Positions 21,784-32,668 of a stretch of 64,000 nt of DNA are shown piece by piece; the stretch's first letter is position 1, and the number at the start of each line of letters is the position of its first letter. Source of the stretch: Chytridium lagenaria (Eukaryota > Chytridiomycota > Chytridiomycetes > Chytridiales > Chytridiaceae). The DNA lies in the NCBI GenBank assembly GCA_025449115.1, contig JAHLKC010000140.1, positions 44,334 to 108,333 on the forward strand, in the 5' to 3' direction. The notes under the pieces were generated by a model. It searched no databases. It was given only the letters and a program-made list of their open reading frames with translations, and was not told where the DNA came from. The position numbers and the translations under genes are program-made.

Positions 21784-23520
21784 CTAGGGAGCATGTAGTT
21801 TCTCGAGTTCTTTTTCCATGATGGTTCTGTTGGCAAGGTCAAACTGTCCATCAGCGTGGAAGGATGAAAAGTCGTTGGCGTCAACGATAGTGGACATGGT
21901 TCCAATGTTTTCAGGTGCTCGAGGTCCCTGTGGAGAAAGCGAGAGAATCATGAGTCCTGAAGGGGAGTCAATGATTTCAGCAACTTCACCGTCACCTGGT
22001 CTTGTAAGGAAAGATCCGCCTGGGCTGTCTTGGATGTAGAGGCCTACATCACGAAGGGTGTTTCTTGAAACAAGACGAACGCGAATGTTGGGGACGTAAA
22101 GTGCAGGGAATTGAATTGCATGTCCAAGGTTCGTGAATCCTTTGACGATGCCAATCATTTCACTTTGTTCGCCAGCAAAGGCGCCGTCGACACCTGCACG
22201 GTAAGGGATAGGGTCTTGCAAATCCTCAAGGAACGGTGTGAGAGCTTGATCGGTAAGTCCTGTATCAAAAGCCCACTGGCTAACGCCATCATCTAGGTCT
22301 GGATGGATGCGAACGTTGGCTACTTGAAGAACGTCAGTGTTGACGGCGGCAAAGAACGCGAAACGAGGCCTTTTTGCTGGAATGCTTGAGGTATCGAGAG
22401 CACGTTTGCCGTCATCTTTTCGTTCAATGATCTCAATGGTAGGCGTGTCGCGTTCCTTCACCTGGATGTGATTGACTTGAGTCTTGCGAGTGGTTGACGT
22501 GCTTTTGAGTTCCGAAATTTGCTCCTTGAGTTCTTTGACTGTGGTAAGGAGAACTTGCATTGCTCCTTTGTACCCCGTCTGCGTGTGCGAGACGTTCTTG
22601 GTTCCTGAGACTTTGGGGCAGTCAATGGAGATATGCCCTTGCGTGTTGCAAGCCACACATGTTAAGTCCTTGCAGACTTCCATTCGGCGAGATTTGCTCA
22701 TCTTCTTTAGTTGGCCGAAAGTATATCCAGTCGAATGGATTGAATTAGGTCCAGCTTTTGCAATCAGCTTCGCATCTGGTTGCAACTGATGGAGCCTATC
22801 CTTTCCCTTGCTCTTGCCGTTCTTGGGTTGTCGGTCGTTAGGCTTGGTTTGGTTGTTACCATTGGTTGTAGCTGTGAGTACCTGAACCTTGGCATCAGAG
22901 TTGGTGCGATTGTGAATGCTCACAAGCGTTTCCATGCTCTTTTGCATGCCTTTGATGGTTGTTTCCTTGGCAAGGTCGTCACAACGAGATGGTGTCCAAA
23001 TGGGGTTGACTTTTCCGGCAGTGCGGAGCGCTTTGACAAGGTGTTCGCAAAGGAGACCTTCGGTGGCTTGCTCGGCTTGGTTTGCTTTGGACAAAGTGTC
23101 CCAAAGGGATCTCGCGCGAGATATGAATGACACCGGTGTGTCTTTAGCTTCGAACTTGATGTCTCGGAGCTTCTCGCGGAGTTCACCGACAGCCGTGGTG
23201 TTGTTAACGCCATAGGTCTTCTTAAGAAACACCAGAAGTCGTCTTGCCGTCTTCGATACCTCGGGAGGTGCCTCATTAATCGTCTTGAGGATGTCGCCAG
23301 AAACGTTACTGAGAATGGCTTGGACCACTTTTGCCGAATTCCTCATGCGTTTCTCGTAATCTTCATGAGTCGTGTCATAGTAAGCAGTGGTGAAGACGCC
23401 TTTGAAGGCAGTAGTTTGGCGCGCCACCCAGTTTTTGACTCCATTGATGAATGCGGGCCAGTCAGCTGAGTTGGTGAGAGTGACTATACCAATGCTCTTG
23501 AAGGATTTGTCGGAGGACAT
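21784..23520 (-). CDS. copia gag and protease
   Basis: A 578-codon open frame that is intact in this assembly. The N-terminal half is a gag capsid-like region (WPAFINGVKNWVARQ, LKKTYGVNN, FISRARSLWDTL). A CX2CX4HX4C zinc knuckle, CVACNTQGHISIDC, lies near residues 288-301 (plus coordinates about 22615-22660), followed by a coiled region. An aspartic protease active site reads WAFDTG (about 22260-22279) with the downstream LYVPNIRVRLVSRNTL. It starts at the ATG at 23520, about 130 bp inside the 5' LTR, and the C-terminus leads into integrase with a frame change. Confidence 0.93.
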   Translation of the reverse strand: MSSDKSFKSIGIVTLTNSADWPAFINGVKNWVARQTTAFKGVFTTAYYDTTHEDYEKRMRNSAKVVQAILSNVSGDILKTINEAPPEVSKTARRLLVFLKKTYGVNNTTAVGELREKLRDIKFEAKDTPVSFISRARSLWDTLSKANQAEQATEGLLCEHLVKALRTAGKVNPIWTPSRCDDLAKETTIKGMQKSMETLVSIHNRTNSDAKVQVLTATTNGNNQTKPNDRQPKNGKSKGKDRLHQLQPDAKLIAKAGPNSIHSTGYTFGQLKKMSKSRRMEVCKDLTCVACNTQGHISIDCPKVSGTKNVSHTQTGYKGAMQVLLTTVKELKEQISELKSTSTTRKTQVNHIQVKERDTPTIEIIERKDDGKRALDTSSIPAKRPRFAFFAAVNTDVLQVANVRIHPDLDDGVSQWAFDTGLTDQALTPFLEDLQDPIPYRAGVDGAFAGEQSEMIGIVKGFTNLGHAIQFPALYVPNIRVRLVSRNTLRDVGLYIQDSPGGSFLTRPGDGEVAEIIDSPSGLMILSLSPQGPRAPENIGTMSTIVDANDFSSFHADGQFDLANRTIMEKELEKLHAP

Positions 23521-23647
23521 AGTACGAAAGGTGGAATGAAGACTCGGGCAAAGTGTGAGGTGGCGCGAGTGCGCGATTGAAGAGGCAAGTTTTTGTGTGC
23601 GAAGGGATTCTTAACTTACACGTAAGGTGTCCGCTTGACTGCGAATC

Positions 23648-24063
23648 TGTGGAAATACACTGCGGAAAGGAAGTTTGCACCAACGTGTAAATAAAGAGTG
23701 GTTTATTGAATAAGTTGAGTGAAATAATTGGAGTGTGTCAACTAGTAGGGTAGCGCTTGCGTGTGCAAAAGGTAAGGTGTGAAGAGGGAGGCGAGTGCTC
23801 CTTTTATACGCCAGCGCTGTTCCCTTCAAGGTTGCTGCGGGCTGCTTCAAGGGAAGCGTACCGCCACTTTGGCATTTCTGAGTAGACGATGAAGGGGGTG
23901 AGTTGAAAGGGATCAAGTCAAATCGTTTAGTGTAACTAGTTTATAACTCATTAAACTCAAGTACTTGTGAAACTTGATTCTTATTTGTTTTTGTCTCTGA
24001 TGTTGGTATCCCAGAAGTCCGTCGGCCTTAAAGGCGGCAACGGAACCTCACTGGTTTCCAACA
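23648..24063 (-). repeat. 5' LTR of the copia element
   Basis: 416 bp, near-identical to 18118-18537, with TG...CA ends in element orientation. It should contain the element promoter; no TATA box is claimed. Confidence 0.96.
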
Positions 24064-24068
24064 CGCAC
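24064..24068. repeat. Target site duplication CGCAC, right
   Basis: Identical to 18113-18117 and directly adjoining the right LTR. Confidence 0.93.
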
Positions 24069-24199
24069 ATTTTTGGAGGTATACAAAATACGTCTTCATC
24101 CCATGTTGTTATTTACTATCCTAAGAATTGGTCTATTGCAGCACTCCAACCATTCATCACTTGCAAGAAAAGATAGTTTTTATCTAAAGATTGAGGCAG

Positions 24200-24960
24200 G
24201 TCGTCATCTCCTGATGACGAGCTCGATTCGAGACATTATTGTATCCCTTTAATCTATTTCCTCGAGTTAATGGAGATGAAATCGCCCCAGGCATGGCGAT
24301 GTAAACAGAATAAGCGTCCATCGATTTTGTGTGAAAAAAAAAAGGGGTATCAACACACTGTTTAAAGGTGGGGTGACTGTCATTTTCTTTTAACGCCGCG
24401 GATACGACATGGGCTGTGTTCGCAAGGTAATTCATTGATCGACTCTAGTACTGGTGGAGATGAAATTGTCGTTGACACGGCGGTTGAAACAGAGGAAGGA
24501 TCAAAAGAGTTTGTGTGAAAAAATATGGGGGCATCAACACCATGTTTAAAGGTGGGTGACTGCCATTTTCTTTTAACGCCGCGGATACGACATGGGCCGT
24601 GTTCGCAAATAAATTCATTGATCGACTCTAGTAGTGGAGATGAAATCGTCGTTGACACGGCGGTTGAAACAGAGGAAGCATAAAAAGAGTTTGTTTGAAA
24701 AAAGGGGGCATCAACGGTGAGGTGACTACCATTCCGTGCTCGCAAGGTGATTCACTGATCGATTCGAGTTGATGGAGATGAAATCGCCCCAGGCACGACG
24801 GTTGAAACAGAGAAAGCGTCAATCGAGTTTGTGTGAAAAAAAAGGGCATCCACACCATGTTTGGAGGCGAGATGACTGCCATTTCTTTATAACGCGGCAA
24901 TACGTCGAGATGGGGCGTGCTCGCAAGGTAATTTACTTAGTTGAGGTATGCTCGCAAGTT
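24200..24960. repeat. Minisatellite, about four ~140-185-bp units
   Basis: Units share the text order ggagatgaaatcg, acggcggttgaaacagag, agtttgtgtgaaaaaa, catcaacaccatgtttaaag, ggtgactgccatttt, cgcggatacgacatggg and cgcaaggtaattcattgatcg. Landmark catcaacac.. positions are about 24348, 24531, 24706 and 24846, giving spacings of ~183, ~175 and ~140 bp. Open frames across it (for example 24380-24745, minus) only reflect the periodicity. Confidence 0.88.
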
Positions 24961-25483
24961 AATTACTTATCTACTCCACCGACGTTATATGTTCGTCCAA
25001 AACCATATTCAATACAGCTCCGTTTTATAGAGACACGTTCAATCTTATGTTCTAATATTTTTGAACGACTGGATGTTAAGAAAAAAAAAATCAGCCAAAA
25101 ACCCATATAATCAATACAACATTCCTTTCCACCTATATATTAATCTACTTGCTCAAAATTTATTTGGGTCTCCATTTCAACCCACCCACAATTCAACAAT
25201 AAATAATGCGTTAAAAAAACAACAACGAAAAGCAAACAACAAATTAAAAACCACAAAAGTTAAAAAAGGAAAAGTTCAAGACGCTTTTTTTTCGAGGGGA
25301 TATCAAGAATATTTCAAAACCATACAAAAAAAAGAAAAGAAAGTGGGAACCCTCCCAAACAACAGTAAAAGAATGGGGGTTTTACACCAAACCGGCAAAA
25401 TTATATGGTGTGAAAGGATCAGGTGTTTTTTCGTCTTAGAGTGTAAAACAGTGCAAAGGTGGAATGTGGGGAGATGTTTGGTC
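24961..25483. other. AT-rich intergenic segment
   Basis: No gene seen. It is rich in A runs and probably includes the 3' untranslated region of the large minus-strand C2H2 gene. The plus-strand open frame 25061-25960 runs antisense over that gene's 3' end and has no recognisable features. Confidence 0.6.
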
Positions 25484-28400
25484 TTAATGATGTTGATGAC
25501 TCGGTTGGAACCCGGTCATCCCAGCAGAATGACTCCACCTCGCCTCCCCACTCCCACCCTCCCCCTCCATCGTAAACTCCATCTCCACATCCCCCCCGGT
25601 CCCAACCGCATTCGCCGGCATCCCATGCATCATCATCAACCCCTGTCCCTCATACCCCAATCCCTCATACCCCGCCTCCAAACTCTCAAACCGTCCCAAA
25701 CTCTCACTCGCCCTCATCTCCATCCCTTCATCAGGAAACTCCCACGGACATATCCGCATGCGGTCTTCATCGTCCCACGGACAAACGTCGAGTCGTTCCC
25801 GGGAATTCCGGGGTGTCACGCCAATAATGCGGGGAGGCTTCAAGTTCGGTGGTGTGGAGAGAGGGAGGGAGTGTGGACGGGGTGGCGTGTTCTTAGATCG
25901 TGTTGTGGTCTGGGATGGGCGGGTGGGTGTTTGAGGATTCCTTGGAGCAGGCATGGATGAGGGTCTTGCAAAACGTTGTTGCGGGTCTTGGTTGTTCATG
26001 GTGACGTTTTGCATCCCCATGGAACCAGCAGGGTCCATCGATACCATACTGTAAAGTTGACTTCCAGCCAACCCCACCCCAATGTTTCCAAAATCCCTTG
26101 ACCCAGAACCAGACGGGAAGGACGGTGATGACCTCGAGAACGATGGATCTGAAAGCTGCTGCTGGAGTAACCCCGGTCGATCCTGAGTATCACCCGACAT
26201 CATCACATCAGCGTGAGCAGACGATCGTTTCCTCCACATGGGTATCATCAAACCCCCGTTTGCCGTGCTCCCCATCGCCATGTTCGATGTACTGGCTATC
26301 GGTCTCGGTGCCATGCTTCCAGGTGGAGCAAGCGCGGCGGCGAGGGTGTTGGCGGTGACGGGTGCTGTGCAAGTGGGTGTAGAAGATTGGGTTCGAGGTC
26401 TGAATGGAGCGTTCTGACGAGGCGGTGACACCCTCTGCCCAGCTCCATCCAGCGGAGGTGGTGAAAGGTCACTTCCAAACGCGTTCGAACCTGCAAAGGC
26501 GTTGTTGTTGCTGTTGTTGTTGTGCATGGGATTGATTCCAAAGGATGGAGAGGTAGGGTTACCAGAGATGGATGAGCCCAATTGTTGCGGTGGCAGTGTT
26601 GGATGTGGGGTATAAACCGATAACAGTGTTGGAGCGCCCGAGTGGGGGAGCCGCCATACGGGGCTTCGGGGGATGGGTTCCGACGTGAGAAAGGGAGTTT
26701 GTAGATGAGGCGCTTGCGATGGAGGAGACGGATGCAAAGGAGGGGGCAGCGGATGGGTCCATCGACATGGGTACGCCATTCGGAAGAAGACCCATAGCTG
26801 CAAGCGCCATAGCTGTAGCAGGATCTGAACCAGTATGTTGCAGAGAACCTCCGAGACTGCCGCCGTTGCTATGGGAGGGCATGCCAAACTGATTGAACTG
26901 GAGCGAGAGGAAATTGTCGAGATGTGTGCCGCTGAGAAGCGGAGTGTTCCCTGTCGATCCATCCAAACCATTCTGAAAGTTGCCATGGTATGACGCAGTC
27001 GAGATCAAAGAACTTGGAGTGGATGGACCAGTGACATCTGTCGAGGCTGAAAGCGGGGGTATGTTGGAACCGCTTGCATTTGTATTATGGGTATGCGACG
27101 ATCTGACCGAGGACGAAGACGGGTAAAGTTGGTTCACATCCCCAACCAACGACGAAGCATGTGCTTTCGGGCTGATCGCCATGCTGTCTCCGTCCTCTTG
27201 CCCCTCCATACCATACGACAAGGCCCCATTGAACACTCCGTTCCCATCCATCCCGGGATTTCCAAGTATCCCTCCACTCCCCCAAGATCCCTTCAGGTTC
27301 AACATAGCGAATCCTCCCAAATCCGTCGATGACTCGACCCGGTTTCTGAGAGGCGCCGCATTATTCCCGCCCAAAGATTCCGACCCCATTCCAGCATTCG
27401 ACGACGCCACACTCTGTACAGTACTCGGACACCTCCAATCATATTCATTCTTCCTCGACCGATCCCTTGGCGGAGGCGGCAACGACCTTGTCTGCGTCCT
27501 CGTTCCCCCACCACCCACCACGTCTTTACTATCAGACCTCCACGACATATCCCCATCCTCCGCCCTCCCCACTGCAGCCGGATTCGTCGAGTCACCCGGC
27601 GACGCCGACCTCTGCCCCATCCACGACGGCTGCAACACAGTCGGCAACGACAACCTCCTCCCATACTTTGCCTCCGCGTTTGTCGGTACCTCTCCTAAAC
27701 TCAACCGCCGTCCTCGCGGCGTCACCTCCTCTTCCTCCTCATCTCCCCTAACATCCATCTCATCCCCACCTTCCTGCAAAGTCTCTCCAAGAAGTCCCTG
27801 CGCGCCACCCTTCCCACAATACTTGAGTGACGACACCCCGGCCGTCGGAGTGGTCGATCCAGCCGATCCAGGTTCCGCGCTCCATCTCCTTCCTCGTCTC
27901 CGTCGCTCCAAACTAGGTATTGTTGCAGAGGTCGGCGTTGGAACAGCCGATACTGAGGATGACACAGGAGATCCCCCAAACATGGTCGAGTTGCTGCCGA
28001 AATGATTTCGATTGCCGTGCTCTCTATTTAGAGTGCTCCGTCGGGAATTGGAAGGAGAGGGTCCATCCGCCCATGTGGAAGCTGCGGACGTTCTTCTAGA
28101 ATCATTACTTCCAACCCCTTTATATGTGCTGGACACATGTACTTGAACGCTTTGGGATGAAGGGTAGAGGGAGGAGGATGCGAGTGACGGGATAGATTCT
28201 TCGGATGGGTTATCACTAGATGGGCTACGGTAGTTTTGGTTTGACTGATATATGGATTGAATGTTGGGGATGGATGAGTGACGGGTTTGAGATGGATCGG
28301 TAACACCAGCAGACAGCGACGGCGTACTAGAACTCGGTGCAGACAAAAAGGTGGAGGCGTTGAAGGAAGGGAAGGATGCAGATGTGAGGTTTTTAGCGCT

Positions 28401-30649
28401 TTGAACGGCAGCGGTGGCTTGTGAGGTAAGTGAGTTGAGGACATCGTGAGCATTGAGTCCGTCTTGACTGACTTCGCCTTGAGTTCCCCCAAAACTAAAC
28501 TGAAAGTTGTTGATGTCCGTCGACCCAAGCCCAGCGTAATTATTAGGAAGGCTTAGGTCCGATCCCATTGAATGTCCCTGGAATGCTTGTCCTGGCATTC
28601 CGATGGCGCCAGGGTTTCCGCCCACGGCAAACATCCCGAGATTCATCTGGTGACGAAGAAGAGGATCGAGCAGAGATTCGTCGTACTGTCCCATGAATGA
28701 CATGTTATTGTTTCCCTGACTTAAAGCATCCCCAACGACCAATTTTACGGCAGGAGAACCAGAGGGAGGCAACGACGCGCTCCTAGAACCATCGTCGTCC
28801 ATTCCAGTAGATGCCCCCATGACCGCGTCATTGTCCAGCACAGACCCATCATCGTCATCTCCCTTTAATTCGCTCGAGTGAACAGAAGCATTGTCTGCGC
28901 CGATATTGGCTATAGAAAATTCCAACGCAACGTCCTCTCCTCCCCCTTCCCCGTTCTCATTCTTTTTTAATTGTGCCAACCGTCGATAATGCCTAATAAA
29001 AACATGCATGTTAGAATATAGATAACCACCAAAGTAGAGTAGGTGAAACAGTGTATGTATACTCGACAAGAACAGGAAAGTCTTAAAAACGTGCTCACGA
29101 TTTGGCATGCTGCAACATGTTGTCTTTTCTAGCAAATCGGCTTGGGCATCCTTCGATAGGACAATGAAAAGATTTTATGCCGGCGTGAAGTTTCTTATGC
29201 CGTGCTATTGCTAGCGTTCAGCATATGATATAGACGAGAGAATGAAATATAGTATAGGATACCAGAAATTGAGAATTTTATATACATACCAAGATGTCCA
29301 CTTGTCGTAAATGTCTTGCCGCAGCCTTCATGTAGACAATGATAGCGCCTATGAAACAAGTGGGAAAAGGACGCCGTCAGAAAAGTTTTAGAAGTATTCA
29401 GATAATGGTCCAACAGCGCAAGAACAAAGCAACGGCTTCAAACAATATAAACGCACTTTTTCTCCTTTCCTCCACCTCCAGACTTTCCTCCCGGTTTCGG
29501 TGACATTTGATACGGAGACGCTGACGGTGCCTCTGACGACGTCCTAACCGGTCCAGCCCCTCCCGTCATTCCTTGCGACGATATCGACGATATCGACGAC
29601 GATCTCTGCACAGCCCCAAAAGGCCCCTTAACCGCTTGAGGCGGTAAAGGTGGCTGCTGATGTGGTTGCATCTGAAATCCTTTTGCATCCAGAATCATGT
29701 TCCCCTGTCGCAAGGGAGATGTATGTCGTTGTTGCTGAGCGTAGAGTTGTGCGTTGTAAGGGTTTCCTGTGACAAGGAAGGTGGGTGGGGAGTCTATGAC
29801 GCTGACGGAGGAAGTTGGGGATGGGGGGATGGAGGATTCGCTGTGCTGACGCGCGTGAAAGTTGGGATAAGGATAGGGTTGTTGAGAGAATTGCTGTTGA
29901 GGGTGTTGTAGTTGAGGCATCATTCCTGCATCTGACCATGCCCCTTGGTAGAGTTGCTGTTCAGCTATGGGTAAAGGTGGAGTTCCGTTCTCAGCTTGAA
30001 GGAGATGGTAAAAGCTCGGCCATTCTGGGTTCGAATCGTTTTTTTGAAGCGGTGAAGCCATGGTGGTATCTCCCTGTGATGGCCAGTGCGCTGCAGGAGC
30101 GGCAGCACCGTCTAAACTTGAACGTGAAGGGATGCTGACACTCAAGCCACCACCGTTGCTGCTTCCAGGGTTGTTGGGAGTGGCGTTGGGTGGTTGGTTG
30201 TTGGCTCCGCTGTGGATGGACTGCGTGTGATGTTTTGGAGGGACGAAGGCAAAGAATGAATTCTGAGTGCCTTTCCTTGGTTGTTGTTGATGGTTATGTG
30301 AGCGTGTGGAGTAGTTTGCTGATGAGGGGTCCTGTTCAGCGTTTGGTGAGAGGGACGAGGACCCCGACTCGCTCTTGTCCAAGTCGCGGGTTCTAAACGA
30401 GTTTGAGGCAGGATGATAGGTTTGCCACTCTTTGCCAACAGGAATGGTAGATTGTTTAGACTCTTTGCTGCTCGAAAAAGCTTCTTGTGATAGGTACTGA
30501 GGGTGTTGGATGCTTTGTGGCCGAAAATTACCGCTGGGGTGAGGTGCATCTGTAACCTCTAAACCGTTATTTGTCGGCAACCTGCCAGCAGTTTGCTCTA
30601 TCTCTAGCACAGAGACACGGTTTTGTGGTATATTGTGATGAGCATTCAT
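25484..30649 (-). CDS. Very large C2H2 zinc-finger transcription factor (second of three)
   Basis: Predicted nuclear regulator of roughly 1600 residues. Exon 1 (30649-29457, ATG at 30649) encodes a ~398-residue Gln/Ser/Pro-rich region. Introns 29456-29349, 29289-29205 and 29098-28993 frame two short finger exons. Finger 1 is YHCLHEGCGKTFTTSGHL, continuing as ARHKKLHAG, and finger 2 is FHCPIEGCPSRFARKDNM, continuing as LQHAKSH. Exon 4 (28992 down) is a very long Ser/Gly/Asn-rich tail with an acidic cluster (GDEEEEEV) and repeated GRRLSLG/GRRLSLPT motifs that look like basic phosphorylation sites. A frame change is needed near 26650, in a run of G, to reach the final part ending at the stop at 25484-25486. 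It shares the finger signature with the genes at 11.1 and 40.7 kb, but its introns sit at other positions. The regulatory target is unknown. Confidence 0.87.
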
Positions 30650-32668
30650 TGGGGCCTGATCATTGCCTTCCTTCGTCCGGTATGCCTCCTGATAGGTGAT
30701 GGGATATCAATTTACCCCAATCGAGTACAATCGATGGAGCTTCCTTTCAGGTAGACCAACGAGTGTAGGAATGGGATTGGAGGTGTGTGTTTTGGTAACG
30801 ATGCAGAACGTTGTACGTTGGATTGGGATTGGGTTGTTCGGTGATGCACGTCAAGCAGCAAACAATGGCTGTCTCCTCTTTTCAAATGTATGTTTTGTCG
30901 TTTTTTTCAAATAAGTACCCGATAGATGGTCACTGGTGGATTCGGTGTGAGATGCATTCCGTTGACGTTGTTGATGGTTACCTTCTTCCAAAGCAAGTCG
31001 TCGTGTTTCCAAACAGTGTTGAGGAGATGCGGAATCAAAGTTGGGTTTTGAGGAGAGTCAGTCAGGATGTTGGGCAGCAAGGATGGGACCTGACCCTTGG
31101 GTTGCTTCTCTATTTAATTTTTTTTTTTTTTTTTAACCTCCCTGAAAGGATATTAAAAATCCAAGGGATAAATGTTTTTTTATCGAATATTCAGTTTCTT
31201 GAGTTAACAAGCAGACACTCGACATTTCCCAACCGCTTTTAATTAGGAGATGGGAAGAGACTTGACTTCTTAGTGGGGCGATCCTCTCACACTTTTTCAC
31301 ACTTTTGACATTTTAAGGCGAGATATTCAAGATATTCCAACATATTTCCAAGGGTATGGCTTAATGTAGCACAATGATTTTGTGCTGGGAGCAAAGCAAA
31401 AAAAGCAAAAAACGGCAAAATGAAAAAAGGGAGATGCTGCAACCGGAGATATTGATCCGACGCCCGTTGGGTGGGTGGATGGATTTGACCGTTGAATGTG
31501 TTTCGGTGGGGTGCTTTCCACTATCTCCATACGAGTGGGTAAGTGAGACTCAAACGCACACCGTCATCTCCCTCAATCTCTATTTATAACTGTTATGAGG
31601 GTCTTGCAGGAGACTGTTGCAAGACCTTGGAAAATAAATTGATGGTTATGATCCATTTTCATCAATTGGACGTGAAACACTCGGCTGCGCCTCTTGATGC
31701 GCACCACTCGGAATTTTCTTGGATTCTGAAAAACCATTATCTGCGCATGAGGTTGTGTGAATGCTTTGTCGAGCCACCAACCGAGAAAGAGGGCAACCTT
31801 AACCCTTCAAATAAATCTTAGTGGATCAACGGATATCCTTTTCACCGTAGTGACTACCCGCTGCCTGATGGTTTTTTGAGGACTCCATAAGAGCGAATGC
31901 AGAGACAATGTGGATACTGCCATTGAATGGCTTTATGCATTAAAGACAGATCTTTTTTATTTACTTTCGAGTTCAGTGATTGTTTGCACCAAGAATTTAT
32001 ATGCCTTCGCTGTAAAAGTCATAAGTCATAAAAGCTCATAATTAACCGTTGCTTGGGTCAAAGCGAAACAAGAGCATCACGGTGCCAAGAGACGAAACAC
32101 ATGACCGACAACACATGCCTGCTGAACTTATTGCAATTCCACATCAATAAACTCTAAACGCTACAAAGAAGTTGGAGTGCTCTTGCAAAGGAATAATAGG
32201 TGGATGGAATTCCTATCGCCCTTCAACAGGTACTCTTTTCAATGTAATCGATAATGGGTGTTCAGATCAAGCTGACTACCTAGCATGCTCCTTGTTTCGA
32301 TGAAAAGATATGCTCTGGCTTGCCTTATAATGATAGACCTCACGGCCGATATTTGATTTAATACAGAACCAACTCTTCCTGGGGCCCTTTCCTAACGGGC
32401 CACAACTTCATCGCATCAAGAACTCATCCATTCTTTCTCTGTTAAAGCCTAATTTTTGGTTCATGGAATGGATCGGGAGTCGTTTTTGCTCTCAAAACAG
32501 GTTGGTCGATGTCAATTGACCGATGCCGTTGTGACACAGAATTTGCCTGAGCTACTATTCAGATATTTGCTTTAACGCATTAATTAACACATTACTTCAG
32601 AGTTCAGACTCCCACACTACAAGGCTATGCCACGTTTATTCACAACAACAACATCAGACTGAGAGACC
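30650..32668. other. Intergenic, upstream of the large C2H2 gene
   Basis: About 2 kb with no recognised gene. A T18-20 run occurs near 31115-31134. Small plus-strand frames (30811-31242 through the T run, 31543-31821) show no recognisable features. It should hold the promoter of the gene starting at 30649 and the 3' flank of the bZIP gene. Confidence 0.55.

Larger units (their letters stand above)
18118..24063 (-). mobile_element. Ty1/copia LTR retrotransposon, structurally complete
   Basis: The 5946-bp element reads on the minus strand: 5' LTR (23648-24063), gag-protease, integrase, reverse transcriptase, RNase H, 3' LTR (18118-18537). The order protease-integrase-RT-RNaseH is diagnostic for copia. 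LTRs begin TG and end CA in element orientation, and the insertion is flanked by a perfect 5-bp target duplication CGCAC (18113-18117 and 24064-24068). A purine tract (agggggaag on the element strand) sits directly before the 3' LTR. I see no TGG primer-binding text directly next to the 5' LTR. The LTRs differ by one clear substitution plus about six 1-nt indels, so insertion was recent. The internal frame is broken by single-base shifts that may be sequencing errors. Confidence 0.96.

Noticed and set aside
25061..25960. Plus-strand open frame of 299 codons
   Set aside because: Its second half is antisense to the large C2H2 gene; the first half is A-rich low-complexity translation. No domain is visible.
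27181..28005. Plus-strand open frame of 274 codons
   Set aside because: Antisense shadow of the Ser/Gly-rich exon of the large C2H2 gene; the minus strand carries the frame linked to the zinc fingers.
30811..31242. Plus-strand open frame with a phenylalanine run
   Set aside because: The run comes from a T18-20 tract, and the rest has no recognisable features.
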